64,000 bases of DNA. Source: Hippasteria phrygiana. Its lineage: Eukaryota; Echinodermata; Asteroidea; Valvatida; Goniasteridae. The stretch covers positions 124,001 to 188,000 of the forward strand of contig JAZGUH010000122.1 in assembly GCA_037893225.1 (NCBI GenBank), given 5' to 3'. The notes beneath the pieces are model-generated. The model saw only the letters and a list, made by a program, of their open reading frames with translations, was not told the origin of the DNA and searched no databases. Made by a program: the position numbers and the translations under genes. The first letter of the stretch is position 1, and every line of letters starts with the position of its first letter. Shown here piece after piece: positions 43,419-54,976 of this stretch.

Positions 43419-44783
43419 ACCCCGAAAATCGAAGTATTTATTCCATTGACTATAACAAGGTGTGTAATTTAATTAATATGACTACACCATTAAGAAAGTC
43501 GAAATCTATCTCAACAATTAACAAGTCATGCGTTAAGGGGTCAATTAGTAACAATAGACATCAATCAAAAAACAAACTCGCCTTTCAAATAGTTTGCTAT
43601 TAACCACAATTACTTAGTTCACGGCATATTGAGCTTGCTACCACATTTTGTCATAAGTTATAATCCGTTGACCAAATTTGCACATAATAGTGCACTGTAT
43701 TCTTAGCGTGTCACTGATATTGGCCCTTGTACACTGGTGCTGTTGCCATAGTAACAAAACTCAAAATTGTTAACATGTGTAATTATGTCTATAGGAGTCG
43801 TTCCATGTTTTGTTTCCCAAGTGAGGAGATAATAATTCCGTCTATAGTTGAAATAAAGAGGCATTTTATATAGTGCTTATAGAAGCTTTTTGCCTTTTAA
43901 AGTTTATGCTTGCGGATAGCTAAAGGGTAACTTTTTTTGTCTACGACTGTTAAAAATACTTCAGTTTTTTTCTTTCTTCTCTTGGAGGGTATCTCGGCCT
44001 TAAGGAAACAAAAAAGGCAGACTTGCGTAAATGAATTGCAGCGTCGAAGCATTTTGCGCATGCGTGGCACGTTTTACTGTGTCGCTATTCTCATTGGATT
44101 TGTCCAGCGATATCACATTTCGAAATACGCTTGCGGCCTCGTTGATTCGATAGCTCAGTAGGTTATGGGTTGCGAATTTCCCAATTCTTTTTCTAATGAA
44201 TTTTTTTGGGTCCTTTTTATTTTGTTTAAAAAGGATTTGTGGTAGATTTTTAACATTTTTCTTTATCCTCTTTGTTGTTTGGGAGGATTTTTTTTTAAAG
44301 AAAGAAAATTCCGAGAACCTGTTTTGTGCTTCGGCGCTGGCGCTAACGAGCAGTGTGAAATGATGCTTGCGATATGTTCACTATCATGTTCATGGTCGCG
44401 GTTCTTACAGGGACATCCTTGTGGGGTACTCTCACAATGAAAACTATGATATCCTACAAGTTTTTTTTCTATATTTCAGTTCATTTAGCAGGAGAAATTT
44501 ATAACAGTTGGATAATAGGTCCTATAAAATAGGAGAACAATAAAAGTACCCCAGAAACCCCAAATAATAAAGGATATGTAGTAATACCAGTATATAGTAA
44601 TAGTAATAACATCAATAGCCAACAAGTTGGTCTTCATTTGTGTTCATCTCGCAGGAGAAAGTTTAAAACATTTGGATAATAGAAGAATAAAAGTACCTCA
44701 CAAACCCCAAATATTATGGATATGTCTGTGTAAAGCTATTTTGTGCTCACATCTTTGAACTCTGTGGTGCCAGAGATTTTGCT

Positions 44784-47700
44784 TTACGGACAGCAGTACG
44801 CCCTCATTGTGCTAGGTGGGCGTGGTGTATTGGCGATTACACTCTCATAACACTCATCGCCACGCCAGAACTTGCAGTCAAAGACCTTGACGTCACGCCC
44901 ATCCACGTCATAGTGGCCCCAGACCCCATTCCAGTACCCATGATCCCTAGCCGACTTTAGCTCGGGGAGTGAGCACAGGTGGAGGCCTAGAGACTCGCAG
45001 AAAACCTGGGCCTGGTCGTGAGTGGCGTAATGTGTATGAGACAAGAGGAAGGCTGAGCTACCGGGACAGCAGTAGGCACCAAGAGCAGGCTCCCCGGCGT
45101 GTTGGTTGTAGTCAACCCGTACTTCGCCATCACTAAGAAGATTCGCCTGAAGGTACTTCATGGCGTACCAACCGTATTCATTCGTACCCCTGAAGTACCC
45201 GTGATCGTTGCCATAAGCCAGCTGTACCAAGAGACAGAGTTTGAAGTCCAATCCACGGCAAGCGACTTGTGCTTCGGAGTGATTAGTGAACTTCGCTGGG
45301 GTGAGCAAAGGGTGAGTCAGAGGGCAGCAGTATGCGCCGACCGTCTCCCCGTCTTCCATGGGAACCGTCAGGATCTCTCGCCCCTCGTAGAAACACTCCT
45401 GCCCTGGGAGGGAGTAATCGCATGAGGTCACACGCGCCTTCCTGTTGGTGGCGCCGCTGTAAAGCCCAAACTTGAGGTTTCTGTAGCCGAATTCGAAGGC
45501 GATTTTCATCTGGGGCAGGGTGCAGGGTTGCATTCCGCACGCCGAGCACCGTGCTTCGGCTGCAGCCTCATTCTTGCAACAGGAAGTATCCTCCGTGAGG
45601 AGTATGTCCCAGCCTGGGGATTGGAAATAAAAAGTATAGTGTCCAACGTAGGTGTGAAATTCCACAGAGCTTTTTGAACTGATGTCGACTGAACCTGCTA
45701 TCATATCTTGTGAATAAAATGAAATTTGGGCCACGGTGGCAACTTGGGAATCAAGCTAATCGATTGCAGTTACTGCACCGAAATGTGACGCCATTTGGCA
45801 TTGAAAAATGCGTTAAGCAACATGCACACGTAGTCTATAATTGTTTGCACTGCACTCTCCGATCTAGTCTATGCTTAGCAATTGTTTGTGCTTATAGCAG
45901 CTCCGTGAAATTGGCCCATGGAGAGAGTGGGGAGAACATGGGTCGACATTTTGCTTACTGTTTTTTTATGAAAATTGAAAGCAGCACCTCTTTACAACCA
46001 GTATAACTCCCCCTGCTCCCCCCCCCCCCCCCTGGTTTTCCTCCCGCTTTTAAGTTTTGTTTGTGTTTGCCTGATTTATGTTGATTTTTGTGTTGGATGG
46101 AGACAACTTCCCGGAAACCTCAACTTTCTTTCGATCCATCGGATCAAAAACTGGTGTCTTCAGGCCCCGAACCCAGCAAAAGAACCACATTGATAAGAGA
46201 CCCTAAAATATGAATAGAAATCTTTAGAAACTCAATAACAGGTGGAGGTTTTTGAGATGCTAGCAGCAAGCAGGCATACCGGCCCTTTACCATTGTTCTA
46301 CGCGCGCATGCTCAGAACAAGCAAAAAGGAACAGTCTGTCTGCTGCCCTCCAGCGTCTCAAAAGTCTCCTTTGTAATAATAGTTTTTAACGTATTTCCCA
46401 AAACGTTTTCATAAAATCAGGTATTATCATTAAATAAAAACAAAAACATTCAGGGTGTTTAACGACGTTGAAATAGCCAGTAGCATAGCCACGTTCTGTT
46501 CAGAGGGAAGGGGGAGGGGGCACGGCTATTTTCATGGGGGAAAGTGAAATTTTTCCCAGATTGTCGGGACCAAATTGTAAAAGTTTAGTTAAAATCGTGT
46601 CTAGATTTATTTCGGGGCCCGACAAAATAATTTGAAAAGCGGGTAGAGGCGGTTTATGTACAAAAAGAACGGATATCAACACATTACAAATGACGTGACG
46701 TCAACCCATTAACAAATTCTAACAAACAAACAAACAAACGTGCAAACAAACAACAATACACAAACAGACACATACAATATGTGTAAACGCCTGCAATCGG
46801 GGACCTCCTATTGCCCTCCTATTGTTCATACTTTAACTTTTTGGCAAGGACCCTCATTGGTTTTGTACACGATTTTCAAAAGGGGACCTTTCTCAACCAG
46901 GACCCTGTTGTCCTCTAGTGTTAAAGGTCCTCTATTAAATGCAAAAACAAACTCACCATAACACCACAACATCCCAACAAAACCAAGGAAAAGAAAAGAA
47001 ACCAAAACAAAACACTACACAAAAACAAAAACTCCCACATTTCGGGGGGGGGGGGGGGGGGCGTCAAGAGTTGCTAGTGAGGAGCAGTTGCCTTACCCCC
47101 TTGCCCCCCACTGGTTAAAATACGCCACTGAAAACAGGCAAAATATTATCAATGTTGCTGTGCAAGGTGTTCAAAACTCAAAACGCCGCTGAAACGAGCA
47201 GAATTATTCTGAAACGTCCTTTATATTCAGAGTCTGCGTCGAGTCTATTGTGGATAACAGTCAAAATGTGTCGGTTTAAACGTATAACGTACACGATTGC
47301 TAATCCTCCAATTTGTTTTTACTGAATTATTACGAAATACCTTACTAGACTGAAGTTAATAGTACCGTAGTCGCAATCATCCTGTGAAATGATGGCACCA
47401 GGGAGTGTGCTGTCGTTGTCAAGAAAAGTGGAAATTTGTATCGTTTTCCGACGATTTCCAGCTGGAAATCGTTGAGAAAACTGCCCTGTAGCCTTTAGTC
47501 AAGACGCGCGTGGCTATACCCGGACGAGTGGCGCGCCCCGGACAATGCTGGCATTGGCGGACGGTCACGTCTCCAGGTAGCCACGCGCGCCTTGACTAAA
47601 GGCTATCATCCGCCTGACGGTTGAAAACGAGCGCCGTCTTTCTCTCGTTGTTTCGCCATCCAACAACGCAAAACTTTGAACAGGTCAGTGGAACGATATT

Positions 47701-48235
47701 TCCTACAAAATACTAACCCGAAATCCGCCCATTTCTGAAAATTGCAACAATGACTATATAATCATGTACACTACATCTAAAGGTATGATATAGCAGTCGG
47801 AGACAGTGTTCATACTTTGATTCAAAATATACATGAAATAATAAACCTGTGAAAGTTTAAGCTCAATCCCTCAACCGCGTCACGAGAAAATAGTGACAAA
47901 CCTTTCTGTTTTTAACCGTGGTTTTGTGCACGTTCAAGGTGCTTCGTTCGATCTTTGAAACTGAATATCTCAGAAACAATATCTCGAGGACGACCGCATT
48001 TCAGACGGAAATAGTTCTAATGAGGATTGGCACTGGTACAGGTTACATAAACAGTAAGCTTTCATTTTGAAAGTTTCAATGTTTTAATATCAGTACCAAA
48101 GCCACACATATCTTTAAGAATATTGTTACATTGTAAATTCAAAGTTGCAATCTGCCAAAACTTACTGTCATCCGGCGTACACTGTTGTGCCAGAAGTACG
48201 GGCAAAAACAAGACAAATACGAAGGCAGTCTTCAT
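44784..48235 (-). CDS. Secreted cysteine-rich three-module protein, unit 2
   Basis: Exons 48235-48166 and 45613-44784, 299 aa, all splice signals and phases as in unit 1. Differences from unit 1 are a few residues (for example Met/Thr near residue 30, Ser/Tyr in module 2 and Gly/Arg in module 3). The Ngaro element sits about 0.7 kb upstream of its promoter, in the same orientation, and could alter expression (inference). Confidence 0.78.
46765..47235. other. Unit 2 version of the variable intron segment
   Basis: The right half (oligo-G tract 47044-47060, ..gttgcct.., acgccactgaaaacaggc) matches copy 0 at 19205-19310. The left half has ggaccct/ggtcct repeats. Unit 1 lost or replaced this. Confidence 0.6.
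47491..47603. mobile_element. 113-bp TA-flanked MITE, unit 2
   Basis: Same as 34148-34258 with a 2-bp length difference; TA at both edges. Confidence 0.8.
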
Positions 48236-48469
48236 CTGTCACAAAATAGAAAAGTAAGGAAAACTGAGTACGGCAATTTCTAACACAATTTTCAAGTGTC
48301 ACAACAGGCGCCGATGGCACCTTATCCTACAGTAAAATATTATATATGCGTTCTTTTTCCCGTAAATTATCCGGTTAGTAATGAACAATTATTCGGAAAA
48401 CAATATTTTGTCCGTGCACTTAGGAATGAAAAATGAAATACCAGACAGAAAAATAGGCTAAATGCATAC

Positions 48470-48555
48470 CTTCACGTTCTTCAAATCGTCTGATGTATAC
48501 TGTTGAACTGAGATTTAGGAACACCGTTCTGTGCTCGTTCGTTGTTTTATTTATA
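48470..48555 (-). promoter_or_regulatory. TATA promoter and 5' UTR exon, unit 2
   Basis: TATAAATA at 48555-48548, leader exon ending AAG|GTATGC at 48470. Confidence 0.72.
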
Positions 48556-48731
48556 CAGATTGCAAACATTTGTAATTATATATTTGAGAATCACGGTATC
48601 TGATTGGATGACTTGGTAAGCAACTACGGTGACGTCGTGCAGAATTTCGAAGCTAAATGGATTTGACAGCTTGGAAAGGACAATAAATTGATGTCACCAA
48701 CAACGAAAACATTGATTTGACAAAACTAATC

Positions 48732-49249
48732 CAGATGTTCAGTGATTTTGTTATTTGAATAAAGTTTAATTACACTGTAAAATGTCATTGATAAGACATT
48801 AATTGTAGCACATAATTTGTTTAATGGATTTACAAATGAATTTGAGCTAATACAGATGTTCAGTGATTTTGTTATTTGAATAAAGTTTATTTAAACTGTA
48901 AAATGTCAAAGACATTAATTGTAGCACATAATTTGTTTAATGGATTTACAAATGAATTTGAGCTAATACAGATGTTCAGTGATTTTGTTATTTGAATAAA
49001 GTTTAATTAAACTGTAAAATGTAATTGATAAGACATTAATTGTAGCACATAATTTGTTTAATGGATTTACAAATGAATTTGAGCTAATACAGATGTTCAG
49101 TGATTTTGCTATTTGAATAAAGTTTATTTAAACTGTAAAATGTCAAAGACATTAATTGTAGCACATAATTTGTTTAATGGATTTACAAATGAATTTGAGC
49201 TAATACAGATGTTCAGTGATTTTTGTTTTATTTGAATAATGTTTATTTA
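48732..49249. repeat. 121-bp satellite, left of Ngaro
   Basis: Four full units plus part of a fifth broken by the Ngaro at 49250. Continues at 56006. Confidence 0.92.
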
Positions 49250-49892
49250 TTCTCAGACTACACACAAAGCACGCCATGACACGTTCGTTTGACATTTTGG
49301 CATAGTTTTTCGATCCGCTAGTTTATTTCAATAGTAACTCAACAGTCCTGAATCCTCCAATTTCAATACAAATTATTCCTCATAAGATTAACCAATTTTA
49401 ACCATAACAATGTTGGCACGCTTGCCGCAATAAACGGGGGACGTCTTCCCCCAAATAACTGGGCACGCTTGCCCAAAAACTTGCCACGCTTGGCACCACT
49501 GGGCCCAACATTCCTTGGCACGCTTCCCACCCATTCACCTAGGATTTTCACCGATTGAAATACTGTTGGATACTAGCCCCACCCGAACAGTTGGGCGCTA
49601 GCTACGGTGTTTTATATTTGTCACGTGACTTTAATCTATATGCCTAAATTACTTAACAAATTAGAAAATACACGCCGTTTTTTCCACCGCTCGTAAATAC
49701 GGTTGGAATAAGCCCCGCTTGAACGAGCGGGTGCTTGGCGTACTGTTTCTAAAGATTAAACTTGAACTTGTTAATTTTGGTTTTCTTTTAACGCACGAAT
49801 TCTAAGTCTTACTTAATAACTATTTACACTTGCAGCTTGTTAATTTCGGTTGACTTAAATCACTGACCGTCGCTCCCAGCAAATTCCTGCCA
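49250..49892. repeat. Ngaro split direct repeat A, outer copy
   Basis: 643 bp, about 99 % like 50239-50881. Contains cacgcttgcc motifs (49410-49530) repeated. Confidence 0.92.
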
Positions 49893-49942
49893 TGTTTTAT
49901 CTATCGTCTTTTACAGTATGGAGGCGAAGGGGAGGCGGTGGG

Positions 49943-50238
49943 TTTATTTTAGATGCTAGCGGATTCGAAAGCTAAGCCGAAGTGGCTTTTCCCGCCCCGT
50001 TTAGCGCGTGAACTTGACCTATTACAATGTATCAATTTCTTCATTCCCTGGCACCGTAACACATCAGAACAGCTGATCATCGCCTTTGGCTTTATGCCAG
50101 CAAGCTGCCGCCAAAACAACGATCGTGTTTACAATTTCTGCACACCATGGCAACCTGCAACTGACTAAGAGAGTTTGAAACCAAACCTTGTGTCTGTGGT
50201 GAATAATGTATTTTATCTTGCAGTGATAAAATTTATTA
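49943..50238. repeat. Ngaro split direct repeat B, inner copy
   Basis: Matches 55692-56005 except that it lacks 18 bp near 50103 (a G-rich stretch in the other copy). Ends aaaatttatta directly at the start of A2, the junction expected of the circular intermediate. Confidence 0.9.
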
Positions 50239-50881
50239 TTCTCAGACTACACACAAAGCACGCCATGACACGTTCGTTTGACATTTTGGCATAGTTTTTC
50301 GATCCGCTAGTTTATTTCAATAGTAACTCAACAGTCCTGAATCCTCCAATTTCAATACAAATTATTCCTCATAAGATTAACCAATTTTAACCATAACAAT
50401 GTTGGCACGCTTGCCGCAATAAACGGGGGACGTCTTCCCCCAAATAACTGGGCACGCTTGCCCAAAAACTTGCCACGCTTGGCACCACTGGGCCCAACAT
50501 TCCTTGGCACGCTTGCCACCCATTCACCTAGGATTTTCACCGATTGAAATACTGTTGGATACTAGCCCCACCCGAACAGTTGGGCGCTAGCTATGGTGTT
50601 TTATATTTGTCACGTGACTTTAATCTATATGCCTAAATTACTTAACAAATTAGAAAATACACGCCGTTTTTTCCACCGCTCGTAAATACGGTTGGAATAA
50701 GCCCCGCTTGAACGAGCGGGTGCTTGGCGTACTGTTTCTAAAGATTAAACTTGAACTTGTTAATTTTGGTTTTCTTTTAACGCACGAATTCTAAGTCTTA
50801 CTTAATAACTATTTACACTTGCAGCTTGTTAATTTCGGTTGACTTAAATCACTGACCGTCGCTCCCAGCAAATTCCTGCCA
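50239..50881. repeat. Ngaro split direct repeat A, inner copy
   Basis: Adjacent to the SGNH ORF end. Same sequence as the outer A copy. Confidence 0.92.
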
Positions 50882-50963
50882 AACGCGCAACGCGCGCCCC
50901 ACTGGGACGACAGGCAGCACACACCCCCAACCCCGATTGAACGCAGGAGTGTACTGAGGAAAG

Positions 50964-51605
50964 TTAGAGAAAGGCGGCATCAATACCATCGCGAAGGTTG
51001 CTCCGGAAATGAGTGTTGCCCGGCTGCGAAAGGTGAACGCCATCATAGCGGAACAGTCCGAAATCCGACCATTTAAACTGGGGGTGGTGAAGCACCGACA
51101 CGCCGATGCGCCGGCTGAATGAACGCGCCCATTTATTAACTTTGCGCCGCTTCATTTCCATTTTCGACTGATTATTAGCCCCGAAGTAGCATGCGCGTGG
51201 CAATATATCAGACCAAACCAGCCTCGTCTCGGGGTAAGTATCACGAAGTTCCTGCATGAATAAGGAAATACGCTGGCGCATACTAAACAAATCTGTGCCT
51301 ACCAATTCGTTAGTGCCAATGTGAACTATCAACATCGCCGGTTGCGGCCATAGAGCGTCCAGCTCAGACACGAGTTGTGTTACATCACTGTATCTAGCTC
51401 CTCCCCGACCATTCCAGCGTACTTGTGGCCTACAACCAAGTGTGGTAGTCGCCCTGCGAACTATGGAGTCCCCAATGATCCAAACATCCCCTTGTAACAC
51501 AAAAACACAAACAAAGGGGGGGGGGGGGCTTAATATCATTACACACCGGGCAGCTGGCATTGTATTAGGGGGCGAATATAGCGTTGGACGGCCTCTGAAC
51601 GCCAA
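50964..51605 (-). CDS. Ngaro SGNH/GDSL hydrolase ORF
   Basis: 213 codons. Block I GDS (45-47, Ser47 nucleophile), block III IHIGTNEL with Asn99, block V DGVH with Asp188 and His191: all SGNH catalytic residues are present. The real domain starts around residue 40. Just before it, on the coding strand, is a C/T-rich tract and a ttacaag that look like a 3' splice acceptor, so the first ~38 residues may not be translated. Overlaps the recombinase ORF by 67 nt. Such hydrolase ORFs are known in Ngaro-type elements; their role in transposition is unknown. Confidence 0.85.
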   Translation of the reverse strand: MAFRGRPTLYSPPNTMPAARCVMILSPPPPFVCVFVLQGDVWIIGDSIVRRATTTLGCRPQVRWNGRGGARYSDVTQLVSELDALWPQPAMLIVHIGTNELVGTDLFSMRQRISLFMQELRDTYPETRLVWSDILPRACYFGANNQSKMEMKRRKVNKWARSFSRRIGVSVLHHPQFKWSDFGLFRYDGVHLSQPGNTHFRSNLRDGIDAAFL

Positions 51606-52444
51606 CGGCCCATTGCCTTGATCTCATCGAGTGGAATTCCTAATGCTGAAGCCGTTGATGCTGCTCCAATGCGGAAGGAGTGTGCACGAAAAGGGCATTC
51701 ATCTAATCCCAGGAACAGCAGAACCTTTTTCAATGTGGCATTAAATTGATACTGCGTAATGGGCTCACCCCCAAAATGGCAGAAAAAACTATCGGACAAT
51801 CCCGGTCGAATCTGCGCGAATGCACTCAGCGCTCGGACCGGACAGGTATTTTCATCACCTGACCGTACCAATTTAACCACCTGAGGAGGACCCGTTTGAT
51901 TAGTTTTTGTATGCCTGAAAGAGACCAAAACTGAAGCATTGGCTTGTCCCCAATTCTGGAATTTTACATCAGACGAGAGAAGGAGTGATTTTTGGACGTT
52001 GGCTATTGAAACGGCAGCAAACTCGCCAATTCGCATGAACCCAAAAAACGCGCAGAGCATAACAGCGCGAAAAAGTGCGACTTCAGATCGGTCGTTGCAA
52101 ACATGTGGGAGGGATTGTACCATACGGGCCATCAACGGCAATGTCATTGGCCATCGTTTATCACTAGCCGAGTGATCCCTGCGACAACCCGACAATAACT
52201 TCGTCACCAAGAAATCCTGAGTGGGATCCGCCCAACTTTGAATCTTATGATAGTACCCCACCACTGCAACATAAGTAGCTATTGTTGATGGTGCAAGCCG
52301 CTGCAGAGAAAGCCATGCAATAAATTGCCTAACATCCTCCGGTGAAGCGGGGGAATTGTTATCAAAGCGGTTGCTCTTAAATGAACAAAATGCTCGCCAG
52401 CCCGTCTGATATGTTTTGTGTGTATTTGATGCAGAAGCTGCCAA
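51539..52444 (-). CDS. Ngaro tyrosine recombinase ORF
   Basis: 301 codons from an apparent TTG; the true start may lie upstream or come through readthrough from RT. Core-binding domain about 10-90, catalytic domain about 95-290. Catalytic set complete: Arg138, Lys180, His255-x-x-Arg258, Trp281, Tyr289. This enzyme would join the circular DNA to the target; it replaces the integrase of LTR elements. Confidence 0.9.
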   Translation of the reverse strand: MAASASNTHKTYQTGWRAFCSFKSNRFDNNSPASPEDVRQFIAWLSLQRLAPSTIATYVAVVGYYHKIQSWADPTQDFLVTKLLSGCRRDHSASDKRWPMTLPLMARMVQSLPHVCNDRSEVALFRAVMLCAFFGFMRIGEFAAVSIANVQKSLLLSSDVKFQNWGQANASVLVSFRHTKTNQTGPPQVVKLVRSGDENTCPVRALSAFAQIRPGLSDSFFCHFGGEPITQYQFNATLKKVLLFLGLDECPFRAHSFRIGAASTASALGIPLDEIKAMGRWRSEAVQRYIRPLIQCQLPGV

Positions 52445-52470
52445 TAATAAGCGGTTGATCTCACCTTCTA

Positions 52471-54096
52471 TTAGGCCTGGATTAGGTCGGGGATCGGCGT
52501 CATTTGCATGTCCGCCTGTGGGGCCAACGTACGGAAACGGGTCACCTGGAAACGTGAGAGGGAATCCGCAATGTCATTTTGCACCCCTGGGATATGAATA
52601 GCCTTAAATGTGATGTTGTAACGCAGACACTGACACACGAACATGCGCACCAAGTGCATTATCATATCACAATTTGACGATTGCTTATTGATGATATACA
52701 CCACTGCCGCGTTATCCGTGTGAAAACGCACCTTGCGGTTGGCTAACTGGGGGGCCCAACAATACACGGCAATTACTAACGGGTAAAATTCACAGTATGC
52801 TATCGATGGCGAAAGTGCTAACAGCTCGGGAGTCCATCTCCCCTGGAACCACCGACCGTTGAAAAAACCGCCAAAGCCAATGCTGGCAGCGGCGTCAGTG
52901 AATAACTCTAATGCACCACTATCGTGCCAGCCCTGATCGCGAAACGGCGATACACCATTGAAATGATCTAAGAATTCTAACCACATTGCCAGGTCTAGTT
53001 TCGCGCCCTTCGAGATGCGTACTTTATGATGTGGCTTCGTTAACCCGCGGGTTAAGGCAATTAAACGCCTGGTAAATGCTCTACCCGGGGCGATAGCACG
53101 ACATACAAAGTTGAGTGAACCAACCAAGGACTGAATTTCCCTTAAGGACAATTTCTTTCGCCTCAAAATTGACTGAATTTTTTCCCGTAGAGCCAGTACC
53201 TTGTTGATAGGCACCCGTATTTCACGCTGCACTGTATCAATTTCCAAACCGAGATAAGTAATCACTTGACAAGGGCCCTCCGTCTTTTCTTCTGCGAGCT
53301 GCACTCGTAGCTTAGCGCAAACTTCTTTAAAGGTAGTAATATGTACCCCGCATTGCTCCACGGATGCACCAATAAACAAAAAATCGTCTAAGTAATGTGT
53401 GATGGTATCTGTTTTCAAAACTCGCTTGACATGAAATTCCAAAAAAGTGCTAAATTCTTCAAACAACGCACAAGAAATAGCGCAGCCCATCGGTAAACAC
53501 TTATCATAGTAAAACATGGACTGAAACTGAAAACCCAGAAGCTCGTAGTCTGAGGGGGCAACGGGCAGTAGCCTGAAAGCAGATTTTATGTCTGATTTTG
53601 CTAACCAAGCATGAGGGCCCACCGACATAGCTAAATCCACGGCTGTATCGAACGATGCATAATGGACTTTACATTCATCTTTATTAATGAAATCGTTAAC
53701 TGAATCCCCTAGGGGATACGACAGATGGTGGATAAGGCGAAAAGAGCCGGGTTGGTGCTTAGGAACAAGCCCAATGGGCGAACATCGAAGATTGGGAAAT
53801 GGTCGATGAATGAAAGGCCCCGCCATCCTGCCCAAGTCAATTTCATTCTGCACTTTTTTAAGCACTATATCAGGTCTATCCATAGCAGATTTTAGGCAAT
53901 CGGAATCCCTACTTACTCTAGGACCATGAAAACCAAGGGGAAAACCCTGTGAAAAACCCCTTTCCAGCGAAGTAGCCGCCGACCTATCGGGATAATAGGA
54001 TAACCATTGCCGTAACACCGCCAAATTAATAGGTGTTGGGGGCACGAAAATTGGTATGCTTATCCCCTTTACTATTGTTCCACTGCTGGTTACCAT
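52471..54096 (-). CDS. Ngaro reverse transcriptase-RNase H ORF
   Basis: 541 codons. RT motif A with Asp169 (KSDIKSAF), LPMGCAISCALFEEF region 201-215, and motif C YLDD 235-238. RNase H from about 395: Asp401, Glu436, Asp461 (HTDN) and Asp508/511 in the NDIADSLSR motif. Its first ~24 codons overlap the Gag ORF. No stops or frameshifts inside, so potentially functional. Confidence 0.92.
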   Translation of the reverse strand: MVTSSGTIVKGISIPIFVPPTPINLAVLRQWLSYYPDRSAATSLERGFSQGFPLGFHGPRVSRDSDCLKSAMDRPDIVLKKVQNEIDLGRMAGPFIHRPFPNLRCSPIGLVPKHQPGSFRLIHHLSYPLGDSVNDFINKDECKVHYASFDTAVDLAMSVGPHAWLAKSDIKSAFRLLPVAPSDYELLGFQFQSMFYYDKCLPMGCAISCALFEEFSTFLEFHVKRVLKTDTITHYLDDFLFIGASVEQCGVHITTFKEVCAKLRVQLAEEKTEGPCQVITYLGLEIDTVQREIRVPINKVLALREKIQSILRRKKLSLREIQSLVGSLNFVCRAIAPGRAFTRRLIALTRGLTKPHHKVRISKGAKLDLAMWLEFLDHFNGVSPFRDQGWHDSGALELFTDAAASIGFGGFFNGRWFQGRWTPELLALSPSIAYCEFYPLVIAVYCWAPQLANRKVRFHTDNAAVVYIINKQSSNCDMIMHLVRMFVCQCLRYNITFKAIHIPGVQNDIADSLSRFQVTRFRTLAPQADMQMTPIPDLIQA

Positions 54097-54976
54097 TGCC
54101 TGTGTTCACACTTGCCCCCGAATTGTTTATCGAGGGCCTCTTTGTATAGCGCGTGTATGTAGCGGGGGTTGCATATCGCTTCGCGGGGATGTCGTGAGTA
54201 GCGGGCCCCACGCCCACTCTACATGCCGACGCGCCGTGCCCCGATCTCTTGCACCGGCTGCAGCAGCTGTGGGTGTACCGGCAGGGATTCCACCGGCAAC
54301 CTGATTGAGAATTGAACGCAAAACATGGGCGCTTTGGCAGTGGGTTTTGAGGGACTGATGTGGTGGCATACGCCGCAGGTAACATGCTACCGGCCGCCGC
54401 GACTGTAACCCAGAGCTCCATGTCCATCGTCGCCCAGGAGCGCGACGGGTTCGCCTCCATGCGCAAGCGGAATTGTTCATCGTACCTGCGCCAGCCCATA
54501 CCACCGGGAAATTGTACGGCTGATGTGCGAATGATCTCGGCATACTTGAGTAATTCTAGGAAACGGCCCGGGTGACGCGCCGCGTAAATTGCCATATATA
54601 CATGAAAGGCACTCGTCCATTTTTCAATGGAATCTACTTTACGCGGGTGAGGTGTCTCCGGCCGAAAAACCACCTTGCCTTGCTCGACTGCCATGGTCAA
54701 TGCCGATCCGCTGTTCGAAGACGTCAGTACTGTGGCGGCATTGTCACGGTACAACAATGCCAAATCAACATATTGCCCGTTCCAATTTTTTTCTTTCACG
54801 GATTGAGAAACGTGTAGATCAATAGGGGCATCGCTCCCAAGAGAGAAAAGTGGCGCGGGCCTACCTAGCATGTCCGCATAATCGGACATTGTAATATGGT
54901 CATTGGTTTGACCCTGGAGCTCCATGGTTTGACCCAGATCATTTTGGCCTACTGCTCTGTTGAAATTGTTACCCAC
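54026..54976 (-). CDS. Ngaro Gag-like ORF, C-terminal part
   Basis: 316 codons, opening at a GTG, so probably not the true start. The central DIRS Gag pattern (IEKWTSAF..Y, a LLKYAEII block, W-x-YDEQFR) is at about 117-170. A CCCH finger (C218, C227, C232, H236) and a CCHC knuckle (C239, C242, H247, C252) follow for nucleic-acid binding. The upstream frame ends 8 nt inside this one at an eight-base G/C homopolymer (about 54980-54987). Confidence 0.85.
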   Translation of the reverse strand: MGNNFNRAVGQNDLGQTMELQGQTNDHITMSDYADMLGRPAPLFSLGSDAPIDLHVSQSVKEKNWNGQYVDLALLYRDNAATVLTSSNSGSALTMAVEQGKVVFRPETPHPRKVDSIEKWTSAFHVYMAIYAARHPGRFLELLKYAEIIRTSAVQFPGGMGWRRYDEQFRLRMEANPSRSWATMDMELWVTVAAAGSMLPAAYATTSVPQNPLPKRPCFAFNSQSGCRWNPCRYTHSCCSRCKRSGHGASACRVGVGPATHDIPAKRYATPATYTRYTKRPSINNSGASVNTGNGNQQWNNSKGDKHTNFRAPNTY

